NCBI GenBank assembly: GCA_913056375.1
Contig: CAJXNF010000096.1
Coordinates: 1 to 8,646 of the forward strand
Source: an uncultured Pseudomonadota bacterium
Lineage (GTDB): Bacteria > SAR324 > NAC60-12
Length of the DNA: 8,646 bases
Direction: 5' to 3'
Both the position numbers and the translations under genes were made by a program. The notes beneath the pieces are model-generated. The model was not told where the DNA came from. It searched no databases and saw nothing but the letters and a program-made list of their open reading frames with translations. Shown one piece after another: positions 1 to 6,048 of the stretch (the first letter of the stretch is position 1; each line of letters starts with the position of its first letter).

Positions 1-1
1 C

Positions 2-94
2 GTGCAGAACAAACAGGGCCAAATCGTGGGAAGCATCACGGTAGAGTCTGTCATTCAAGCGATGATTCGACCAGATCACGACAACCGCAACTGA
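2..94 (+). CDS. 3' end of a CBS-domain protein, probably a ProV/OpuAA-type ABC transporter ATPase (partial)
   Basis: Only the last 30 codons are in the window, read from base 2 to the TGA at 92-94. The residues include a G-x-I-V-G-S-I-T segment followed by a short helix (V-I-Q-A-M-I). This is the typical final beta-strand and helix of a CBS domain. CBS domains close the ATP-binding subunits of glycine-betaine/proline ABC importers, where they sense ionic strength, and the short tail after the helix fits that family. CBS domains also end other proteins, so the ABC identity is an inference. The gene converges on the histidine kinase gene, and the two coding regions overlap tail to tail by 19 bp (76-94). 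This leaves no room for a terminator between them. Confidence 0.55.
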   Translation: MQNKQGQIVGSITVESVIQAMIRPDHDNRN

Positions 95-3000
95 TCACCC
101 GGGTAAGCTGTCTCGCTGATTCTCTCTTCAATCAACTGCTTCCGCTGGAGAATTTCCTGCTTCAGCGGTTGCTGTTCCTCGCACTCTCTCAGCACCCAAT
201 CACAAGTCCGGAAGACCAACCCCCACTTGGGCTTCTTGGGCAGCCGCTTCAGGTCTAGGTAGCGTTCCAGCATGTAAGCCCTCGGGGTGCTGCCATTCAT
301 CGTGATGTGCCAGTATTCACTTCTCCTCGCCAACTCTGCGGTCGATTCCCCTGTTGCCAAGCGGAAATACTTCACCGCCAGATCAAGCAACTCAACTAAG
401 TTAGCCCGAGCTGATTCCATGGAAGTGATCACGGGGACTGCTTGCTCGCGTGGCATTTCAGCAGGCGTCACCGTTGTCTCTGGTTGCTCTGATTCAGGGC
501 AGGCAGTAACCGTATAGACCCATTCCTGTTGCTCACCAAACTCCATCGCACGGACAGTGAGTTGACAGGGCCACTCGGAGCCGTCTTTTTGCAGAATGAT
601 CTGTCGACTGACAGACGGTTTTTCGTTTTTCCAGCCAGCCTGCTGAAAGAAACTAGAGATGGGGCGTTGGAGAGTTTCACTCTGGGGAAATCCGGTACGC
701 TCTCGAAAGCTCTTGTTGGCGTAGAGAATTTGATCCGCACTGCTGGTGACCACCAAGGGAGTGTCCACTGTATCAAAGAGGGTGGCCATTCGGTGATGCT
801 CCTGGCGAAGCTCAATTCGTTGTTTTTCAGATTCTTCGAGTGATTTCTGCAACCGGATTTGCTGGATCAGGCCTAGTTGACTCTGTACTCGGGAGCGCAG
901 CTCCATCGCTACTAGCGGCTTGATCAGGTAGTCATTGGCTCCAAGAGTCAGCGACTTGTGCGTGGTGCGCTCCTGTTCATTGGCAGTGACAACCAGGATG
1001 GGGAGTTCTTGTGGGCTATATTCGCTGCGGACTTGGCGAATCACGGAATATCCGTCCAGATCGGGCATCATCAGGTCCAGGATTAGTAAGTCTGGATCAT
1101 CTTCTGTTAAGCGCTCCAGCATACTGTTTCCATCTGCGTAGCTGGTGATTTCCAAGTCTAGGAATTCCAAAAAATTATGGATGATCTCCACATTCAGTGG
1201 TTCATCGTCCACCACCACGATCCTGGCGCGGCCCTCGAATGAAACCTCCTTCTCAGACTCAGCGACTTCTTGGAAGTCATCATCTTCCAATCTCTCCTGA
1301 GAGGCTTGGGGAGAGGCTTCCTGGCTTGGAAGACCTTCAGCCAAAGGTAGCGTGAATTGAACGCGAGTTCCTGTTCCCAATTGACTGGAGATCTGCATCT
1401 CTCCTTGGTGGAGTTCAACGATATGCCGAGACAGGCTCAACCCGAGTCCCATTCCAGAAATTGTCGCGACATTGCTACCTCGGCCATAGTCTTTGAAGAT
1501 GTTGTTCAATTCGTCTTCAGGAACCCCCACTCCGGTATCTTGCACCTCGACTTGCAGGCTTGATCCAAGGAGCCGGGCTTCCAACAGAATTTCCCCGCTT
1601 TGAGTGTACTTGACGGCATTATTGATCAGGTTGAAAAGCACCTGCTGAATCCGGTTTTCATCCACATCCACTTTTGGCAGATTTTCCGGAATCTTTGTCT
1701 TCAGGCTCAGTGTTTTGCGTTCAATACTGGGGGCAACCAAGGGCAGCATGGTCTGAAAGATCTGCGCGAAGTTTGCAGAATGGCGCTCCAGCTTCAGCTT
1801 ACCATCGCGCATGTTGGTAAAATCAGTGATGTCCCCGATCAGCTGATTCATTCTTCTGCCGCTGTTAACAGCAATCTCCAGCTTGCGTACGAACGCTCCA
1901 GCCAAGCCATCTTTTCGCTCCAGGATGCTTTCACAAAGCCCAATCATACCTGCTAGAGGAGTACGAAGTTCGTGAGAGGTTCTGGCTAGGAAGAGGTCCT
2001 TGTTGCGATTCTGAATCTCTAATTGATTGGTCAATCTGCGTAGTCTCAGCTCTCGATCCTTGTAGAGGATGATGGAGAGAATCAAGGGAATGACAGCACG
2101 ATAGTCTGCGTTCCAGAGGCCAAAAATTGGAGGAAGTGTTCCTTCCACAGTCAGGTTTGTCAGGAGGGGAAGGGAGTAGATCACTATGAAGACGATCGCA
2201 AATTCATGGAGATGTGGTCTTTTCTTCCAGGAAATGACCAGCACCATCACGCAGTAGAAATAAACAAGAATGAATCCGAGCACATTGAGTTGAAAGGGGT
2301 TACTGAAGAGATTGAGTAGTGTTTTTTGTTCAAATGCGATAAATCCGCTCGTGAGGAAGAGGACAACTAAGGCTGTAAGAGAGTGCTCGAGATAATTCTG
2401 AAACTTGATGTGGTGGAAGCCAGTTTCTCCGACAATGATGCGGAGATAGGCAATGGAATTAATAGCAAGTTGGGCCGCAAACAATTTGAGATAAACTTCC
2501 GATGTGAATGAGAAACCCAGCAAGAGATAGAGCTTTTTCTCCAGTAGCACCCCGAATAGTCCATTGACAATGATAACCAACAACCAAAGCTGGTTCTGGC
2601 TCCAACCAACCAGAGCTGTCAAGAGGAAGCTCAGCAGGAACAGTCCGATTACCATCCCAGTCACCAACACCCGCAACAACTGCTGGTCTTCATAAGCCTG
2701 GAGGCTCAGCAACTCGAATCCACGAATGATCCCACCCCATTGCTGTTTGAGCAGAATCAACACACTCCTTCCAGAGGATTCTAACTGGAAAGAATAATTC
2801 TGAGAAAAGGGTATTTTAGATGGAGTGAGCGCTCTAAGTTCACCGTCTTCCTTGATTAGAAATGCTTGGAACTCAATCAAGTTCAGCGTTTGGAATTCAA
2901 GTACTTGCAGAATTTCGGTAGTGGGTAAGTCGAGATGGAACCAAACGTTGCCGTGTTTCTGAGCCATCTTGTTGAAATCTTTTCTTGTCCAATCATCGAA

Positions 3001-3177
3001 TGAGTCGAGTTGTTGGAGGATTTCTTGAGGCTGAGAGAGTTGCTCTCGCTCCAGATAGTATTTGGCTGAGAGGGTTGTTGAGTCTTGTTCTCCTAAGTTC
3101 TGGCAGGACCCCAGAAAGAGTCCGCTCAGCACCAGGCACAATGAAAAGTGCAGAGTTCTAAAAAGCCCAAGTGACAT
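76..3177 (-). CDS. Lipoprotein-type 7TMR-DISM hybrid histidine kinase with receiver, PAS and an unnamed C-terminal module
   Basis: A 1,033-residue membrane sensor kinase. Residues 1-25 form a lipoprotein signal with lipobox L-G-S-C, lipidation expected at C25. Residues about 40-165 are a periplasmic beta-rich sensor domain of the 7TMR-DISM extracellular kind. About seven hydrophobic helices span 167-373. HisKA follows with the phospho-acceptor H402 in S-H-E-L-R-T-P. The HATPase has N-box N516/N520, D547 in D-T-G-V-G, and G-M-G-L-G-L at 575-580. An acidic linker (about 614-648) leads to a complete receiver (D657, D658, phospho-acceptor D701, T731, K753). A helical segment (770-797), a PAS fold (about 797-893) and a C-terminal module (about 918-997) end the protein. 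No Hpt domain is seen, so phosphate probably leaves to a separate regulator. The ATG at 3177 is chosen because it gives a clean lipoprotein signal, although its ribosome-binding site (AAAAGAA) is weak. The gene is divergent from the response regulator at 3578, the likely partner. Confidence 0.93.
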   Translation of the reverse strand: MSLGLFRTLHFSLCLVLSGLFLGSCQNLGEQDSTTLSAKYYLEREQLSQPQEILQQLDSFDDWTRKDFNKMAQKHGNVWFHLDLPTTEILQVLEFQTLNLIEFQAFLIKEDGELRALTPSKIPFSQNYSFQLESSGRSVLILLKQQWGGIIRGFELLSLQAYEDQQLLRVLVTGMVIGLFLLSFLLTALVGWSQNQLWLLVIIVNGLFGVLLEKKLYLLLGFSFTSEVYLKLFAAQLAINSIAYLRIIVGETGFHHIKFQNYLEHSLTALVVLFLTSGFIAFEQKTLLNLFSNPFQLNVLGFILVYFYCVMVLVISWKKRPHLHEFAIVFIVIYSLPLLTNLTVEGTLPPIFGLWNADYRAVIPLILSIILYKDRELRLRRLTNQLEIQNRNKDLFLARTSHELRTPLAGMIGLCESILERKDGLAGAFVRKLEIAVNSGRRMNQLIGDITDFTNMRDGKLKLERHSANFAQIFQTMLPLVAPSIERKTLSLKTKIPENLPKVDVDENRIQQVLFNLINNAVKYTQSGEILLEARLLGSSLQVEVQDTGVGVPEDELNNIFKDYGRGSNVATISGMGLGLSLSRHIVELHQGEMQISSQLGTGTRVQFTLPLAEGLPSQEASPQASQERLEDDDFQEVAESEKEVSFEGRARIVVVDDEPLNVEIIHNFLEFLDLEITSYADGNSMLERLTEDDPDLLILDLMMPDLDGYSVIRQVRSEYSPQELPILVVTANEQERTTHKSLTLGANDYLIKPLVAMELRSRVQSQLGLIQQIRLQKSLEESEKQRIELRQEHHRMATLFDTVDTPLVVTSSADQILYANKSFRERTGFPQSETLQRPISSFFQQAGWKNEKPSVSRQIILQKDGSEWPCQLTVRAMEFGEQQEWVYTVTACPESEQPETTVTPAEMPREQAVPVITSMESARANLVELLDLAVKYFRLATGESTAELARRSEYWHITMNGSTPRAYMLERYLDLKRLPKKPKWGLVFRTCDWVLRECEEQQPLKQEILQRKQLIEERISETAYPGDQLRLS

Positions 3178-3238
3178 GGTTTCTTTTGAATAATGTCTGA
3201 CGATTTTGTGAAACAGCCTCCTAGTTTCTAGCAGATGA

Positions 3239-3255
3239 GTTGTTGGTGCAACAAC
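3239..3255. promoter_or_regulatory. Perfect 7-bp inverted repeat in the kinase/regulator divergent intergenic region
   Basis: GTTGTTG (3239-3245) and CAACAAC (3249-3255) are perfect inverted copies separated by GTG. The site lies 62 bp upstream of the kinase start and about 150 bp upstream of the first gene on the plus strand, so it could serve either promoter. It could be a regulator operator or a small hairpin. No T-run follows, so it is not a terminator. The function is inferred from position only. Confidence 0.4.
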
Positions 3256-3256
3256 G

Positions 3257-3282
3257 TTCTCCGAAATTCTCCGACATTCTCC
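3257..3282. promoter_or_regulatory. Three direct repeats TTCTCC(GA) at exact 10-bp spacing, candidate regulator binding array
   Basis: TTCTCCGA occurs at 3257-3264 and 3267-3274, and TTCTCC again at 3277-3282. The starts are exactly 10 bp apart, about one helical turn, so a regulator binding in tandem would contact one face of the DNA. The array begins one base after the inverted repeat at 3239-3255. Response regulators of the OmpR/PhoB type commonly bind direct repeats at 10-11 bp spacing, but neither regulator encoded here has a recognisable DNA-binding domain. The binding protein is therefore unknown. Confidence 0.4.
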
Positions 3283-3405
3283 TTGAGAAAAGTCAGAGTG
3301 TTACTAGATTCTGCAGTCAGTCAAAATTTTTGGATCCCAAGGAGTGATGGTGGCCTTTGAATCTAAAATTACTGAAACGATTGTTTGACAATGTTTGGAG
3401 TTGCC

Positions 3406-3543
3406 GTGTCTCAGACAGAAGAGCGTAGATTGGAATTGGAGGATGAAGCAGAGTGGTCTGATCGGGACCCTTTTCGGTGTTTGATGGTAGGTGGCAGTGT
3501 ACTGGTCGCTGCCTTTCTCCTGTGGCTCCTGCTCTGGGGTTAG
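3406..3543 (+). CDS. Tail-anchored small membrane protein (45 aa), unrecognised
   Basis: A 45-codon frame starting at GTG 3406. GGAG at 3397-3400 gives a good ribosome-binding site with 5-base spacing. An in-frame ATG at 3391 would add five residues but has no such site. The first 25 or so residues are strongly charged and Glu/Asp-rich (S-Q-T-E-E-R-R-L-E-L-E-D-E). The last 20 are a single hydrophobic helix (V-L-V-A-A-F-L-L-W-L-L-L-W) ending two residues before the TAG stop. This is a tail-anchored layout with the charged part in the cytoplasm. I recognise no family. The next start, of the response regulator, is 35 bp downstream, so the two are probably co-transcribed. A helper that tethers or tunes the kinase or regulator is conceivable, but this is inference. 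Its frame differs from that of the regulator's possible upstream extension. Confidence 0.5.
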   Translation: MSQTEERRLELEDEAEWSDRDPFRCLMVGGSVLVAAFLLWLLLWG

Positions 3544-3577
3544 CAGCACCAGAACTTTTTCAACGATGGATAGAAAG

Positions 3578-4393
3578 ATGAAACCAACAACAAAGCTTCT
3601 TGTCGTGGATGACAATGAATGGATTCTCGAAACAATGTACGAGTTGCTGATTCCAACTGAGAAGGCTGCTGCACCTCAGTTTGAGGAGATGGCCAGCAGT
3701 CTGTTCGACAACCCAGCAGTGACTGAGCTTGCGGCCCAGCAGGAGGATAAGCGGGAAATCACCGGTACAACAACCGGCGAGGAGGCTCTGGAGCAAGCCG
3801 AGCGGGCGTTAGAATTGGGGGAGCCGTATTTGGTTGCTTTTGTTGATTTGAACCTTGAGCGAAACCTGAATGGGGTCGATGTAGCCATTCGTTTACGAGA
3901 ACTGGATCCCAAGATTCAGATTGTCATCATTACGGCATACTTTGATCGTAGGGATGAAGATCAGCTTCACCGTGAGCTGGGTACCGGAAACTTTCACTTC
4001 CTCCGCAAGCCCTTCAAGATGGCAGCAATGAAAAAATTAGTAGATGAACTCTGCCATCGTCCGTCTGCTGATGAACATCAGACGCTTCAGTCAATAGAGC
4101 TTTCCCACTTAGATGATGTCGCTGAACCGTTAAAACTCTCTGAAGAGCTCAATAGAGTCCTCAGTCAGTACGGTATTCGCTCCGTTCGTTTTGTCGTGTC
4201 CGATCAACGAATCGTGCAGCAAACACTCACCTATCCAGATCATCAACACAGCCTGGTGACAGATATCCCCTGGGTTGAGGATTGTTCTTTCGGGGATCTA
4301 GAGGACGCCCGCAAAGCCTGTCACCAAGTGATTCTGCAGAAGAGTCTGGAGCGCTTGAATAAAAGTCCTGGTACTCAATGGGCATCCTCTTGA
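3578..4393 (+). CDS. Atypical response regulator: receiver with a large insertion plus a C-terminal domain of unknown type
   Basis: Numbered from ATG 3578 the protein has 271 residues. The receiver core is complete: D11 and D12 in V-V-D-D, phospho-acceptor D90 in A-F-V-D-L-N-L, T119 in I-I-T-A-Y and K144 in L-R-K-P-F. Between the first helix and the second strand it carries an insertion of about 35 residues (roughly 25-60, with a P-T-E-K-A-A-A start and a helical M-A-S-S-L-F-D segment), so D90 sits much later than the usual position near 55. Residues about 165-271 show no helix-turn-helix, GGDEF, EAL or ATPase motif that I can recognise. Output could therefore be by protein contact. The frame is open back to GTG 3491, but that part overlaps the microprotein gene and reads as non-coding. 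ATG 3566 is a second candidate; 3578 is preferred for the GGA at 3568-3570 and the normal receiver N-terminus. It is divergent from the hybrid kinase and is its most likely partner. Confidence 0.85.
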   Translation: MKPTTKLLVVDDNEWILETMYELLIPTEKAAAPQFEEMASSLFDNPAVTELAAQQEDKREITGTTTGEEALEQAERALELGEPYLVAFVDLNLERNLNGVDVAIRLRELDPKIQIVIITAYFDRRDEDQLHRELGTGNFHFLRKPFKMAAMKKLVDELCHRPSADEHQTLQSIELSHLDDVAEPLKLSEELNRVLSQYGIRSVRFVVSDQRIVQQTLTYPDHQHSLVTDIPWVEDCSFGDLEDARKACHQVILQKSLERLNKSPGTQWASS

Positions 4394-4418
4394 TGATTCA
4401 ACGCTATGAAAGCTCTTC

Positions 4419-4664
4419 ATGAGCAAGCTAGTTCTTGCTTCTCTCTGTTTTTCACTCTTTACAAGCTTGGCCCTCGCCAAGAAGCTTAATCTTTGCCACA
4501 GGGCCTGATGGCGGTCTGTTTCGAGTATTTGCATCGGGCATCTCTGCGTACCTAACCAGAATCAGGATGAACACACCTTTACCAGCATACGGGTGGAGTT
4601 GGGTACGACAGGCTTCGTCACTCCACTGCACAAGGGTGCTGCCTCTTTTTGGAAGAATCAGTAA
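4419..4664 (+). pseudogene. Degenerate TAXI-family (TRAP transporter) solute-binding protein
   Basis: Three pieces read as one decayed periplasmic binding protein. Frame one, from ATG 4419, encodes a classic signal peptide (M-S-K-L-V-L-A-S-L ... L-A-L-A-K-K-L) but stops at 4506-4508. One extra A at 4488 shifts the frame, after which I-F-A-T-G-P-D-G-G-L-F followed by A-S-G-I-S-A-Y-L-T-R (4489-4560) resembles the start of mature TAXI receptors (I-A-T-G-P-x-G-G). A second shift near 4553-4558 returns to the first frame for N-Q-D-E-H-T-F-T ... V-E-L-G-T-T-G and T-P-L-H-K-G-A-A-S-F-W-K. That last motif resembles the P-L-H-P-G-A end of TAXI proteins, and the TAA is at 4662-4664. The total is about 80 codons against about 320 in the family, so most of the middle is missing. 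The assignment rests on remembered motifs. The gene lies between two response regulator genes and has no transporter permease beside it. Confidence 0.6.
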
Positions 4665-4665
4665 A

Positions 4666-4696
4666 GATTTGAAGTATAAGACCCCTGTTTCAAATC
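4666..4696. repeat. 8-bp perfect inverted repeat just upstream of the single-receiver gene
   Basis: GATTTGAA (4666-4673) and TTCAAATC (4689-4696) are perfect inverted copies separated by 15 bases, and one inner G-T pair could extend the stem. The site starts 2 bases after the stop of the TAXI remnant and ends 31 bp before the receiver start at 4728. No T-run follows the second arm, so it is a poor terminator. It could be an operator for the receiver gene or a leftover stem from the decayed gene. Confidence 0.35.
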
Positions 4697-4727
4697 ATCT
4701 GTAACAGCAACAAATCTCTATGAAAGA

Positions 4728-5141
4728 ATGGATATTCACGAAGTGCGCAGATGGACCAGTGAACTGAACGTCCTGGTTGTCGAAGATGATCAAGTTTTAC
4801 GGGCATCTTTCCAGCAGCTGCTCAGCTATCTCTTTGCAGAAGTTGATGCAGCCGTTGACGGTCAGGATGCACTAGATCAGCTGGCTGAAAAAAACTACGA
4901 TATTGTCCTTACCGACTTAAGAATGCCGAGGATGAGTGGTTTCCAATTGCTCCAGGAGATTCGCCAGCAATCTCCCCAACAACCTATTGTTGTCATCAGC
5001 GCCCATGAAGATGAAATTTTTCAACAAGAGCTGGAAGTTGAAGAGGTGAATTACCTGATCAAACCGGTCAGCCTCGAGGAATTGCTGAACGTGCTGATTC
5101 CCGTTTGTCAAAGTCTTCCTTTAGAGCATCAAGGTTACTGA
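4728..5141 (+). CDS. Stand-alone receiver-domain response regulator (CheY-like, 137 aa)
   Basis: The protein is a single receiver domain with short tails. Key residues are E19, D20 and D21 in V-V-E-D-D, phospho-acceptor D63 in L-T-D-L-R-M-P, S91 in place of the usual Thr in V-V-I-S-A-H, and K112 in Y-L-I-K-P. All catalytic positions are present, so phosphorylation is expected. No output domain exists, so it should act by protein-protein contact, as a phosphate relay or sink, or as a regulator of an unlinked partner. The ATG at 4728 is preceded by GAAAG, a weak ribosome-binding site. The gene follows the dead TAXI gene and is on the same strand as the insertion-bearing regulator. Whether it serves the hybrid kinase at 76-3177 cannot be told from sequence alone. 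No terminator is visible after its stop. Confidence 0.9.
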   Translation: MDIHEVRRWTSELNVLVVEDDQVLRASFQQLLSYLFAEVDAAVDGQDALDQLAEKNYDIVLTDLRMPRMSGFQLLQEIRQQSPQQPIVVISAHEDEIFQQELEVEEVNYLIKPVSLEELLNVLIPVCQSLPLEHQGY

Positions 5142-5285
5142 AGTAGTGAACAAATGGATGCCAAGAGTAAAAAATAAGGCTAAAATTCATTTCATGAAGT
5201 CACGAAACTAGGTGCATTCCTCAAAATTTTGTATAGACTGTGCAGAGTTAAGAAGAAATAGTCTGTTCCTTTTAAAGCGCATTCC

Positions 5286-5945
5286 ATGAAACAAGAAGAT
5301 CTTCAACGACTGAAAGATACAGGAAATTGTCCCAGGGGAAATCTACGTGGTGTGGATCTGGGTGGAGCCAGTCTGCTGGAGGCTGTGCTGCGGGAAACCG
5401 ATCTTTCGCAGGCAAACTTGCGCGGGGCTTTGCTTCGTCGAGCTATTCTGGTTCAAGCCAATCTACGAGAAGCCAACTTGCAGGAAGCCGACTTGAAGGG
5501 GGCTGACCTGGAAAGCGCAGATCTCTACCGAGCCGATCTGTTCAAGGCGATTCTGGAAGATGTTGATCTTCAGGACGCGAATCTGGATCAGCCAGATCTC
5601 CGCAAAGCGATTCTGGTCAAGGCCGACATGCGAGGAGCCAATCTGTTCAGGGCTAGAATGCAGGGCGCTGATCTCTCTGAAGCAGATCTGTATCGGGCCG
5701 ATCTGGAGAAAAGCGATCTGAGTGATGCCAATCTGTACAAAGCCGATCTACGGGAATCAAACCTCCATGGTGTGAATCTTCAGGGGGCTAACCTTCAGGG
5801 GGCCGATCTGGAAGGGGCCAACCTCTTTGAAGCCGACCTGACAGAAGCGAATTTGGAAGGCCTTAGCCTGGAACGCACAAACCTGGAATCCGCTAAATTC
5901 CTTAAAACTATCATGCCTGATGGGCATTCGCACACTAGGCAATAG
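5286..5945 (+). CDS. Pentapeptide-repeat protein, 38 uninterrupted repeats (219 aa)
   Basis: After an 18-residue N-terminal cap (with a T-G-N-C-P motif common at the start of such proteins) residues 19-208 divide exactly into 38 pentapeptides of the A-(D/N)-L-x-x kind with no insertion. An 11-residue tail follows (I-M-P-D-G-H, a frequent ending in this family). Four pentapeptides make one coil of a right-handed quadrilateral beta-helix, so about 9.5 coils are predicted. There is no signal peptide, so it should be cytoplasmic. Known relatives range from DNA-mimic gyrase protectors (Qnr, MfpA) to many proteins of unknown role. The loops that mark Qnr are absent, so no resistance function is proposed. 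The ATG at 5286 has no clear ribosome-binding site. It probably has its own transcript, since the preceding 144 bp are non-coding and A+T-rich. A short nomadic repeat begins 29 bp after the stop. Confidence 0.92.
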   Translation: MKQEDLQRLKDTGNCPRGNLRGVDLGGASLLEAVLRETDLSQANLRGALLRRAILVQANLREANLQEADLKGADLESADLYRADLFKAILEDVDLQDANLDQPDLRKAILVKADMRGANLFRARMQGADLSEADLYRADLEKSDLSDANLYKADLRESNLHGVNLQGANLQGADLEGANLFEADLTEANLEGLSLERTNLESAKFLKTIMPDGHSHTRQ

Positions 5946-5973
5946 CATTCTTCAGATTTCCCTTTTCTCGCTC

Positions 5974-6008
5974 GGAGAAGCTGGCTGAAAGCCGGATGAA
6001 GGGCGACT
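5974..6008 (+). repeat. Nomadic intergenic repeat, copy A (direct)
   Basis: This 35-bp unit reads GGAGAAG, then CTGGCT-GAA-AGCCGG (a 6-bp stem with one G-T pair), then ATGAAGGGCGACT. It aligns with copy B at 6179-6212 over its whole length with one 1-base gap and a handful of substitutions. It lies 29 bp downstream of the pentapeptide gene. The pattern GGAGAAGg-GGC-GGCCGGATGAGGG is a familiar dispersed intergenic element type in many proteobacteria (from memory). Confidence 0.65.
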
Positions 6009-6048
6009 CAAAACTCCCAAAATCCCTCACTTTTTCAGTTCTCACAAT

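Noticed and set aside
3283..3310. TTGAGA and TAGATT with 16-base spacing as a promoter for the microprotein/regulator operon
   Set aside because: Both hexamers are weak matches; the placement is plausible but not strong enough to annotate.
3385..3390. TTGACA as a -35 promoter element
   Set aside because: No acceptable -10 hexamer occurs 15-19 bases downstream, and the microprotein start would lie inside the promoter.
3491..3577. Upstream extension of the response regulator from GTG 3491
   Set aside because: It overlaps the microprotein frame, lacks a ribosome-binding site, and puts 29 residues of Cys/Ser-rich sequence before a normal receiver start.
3304..3615. 103-codon minus-strand frame in the kinase/regulator intergenic region
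   Set aside because: It has no ribosome-binding site or domain pattern, and it runs antisense to the microprotein and regulator starts.
4435..4704. 89-codon frame as a functional gene
   Set aside because: Its middle matches a TAXI mature N-terminus, but its beginning and end are out of frame with the signal peptide and the C-terminal motif, so it is a by-product of frameshifts.
5286..5945. Qnr/MfpA-type gyrase-protection protein
   Set aside because: The pentapeptide fold alone does not predict this role; no Qnr-type loops interrupt the repeats.
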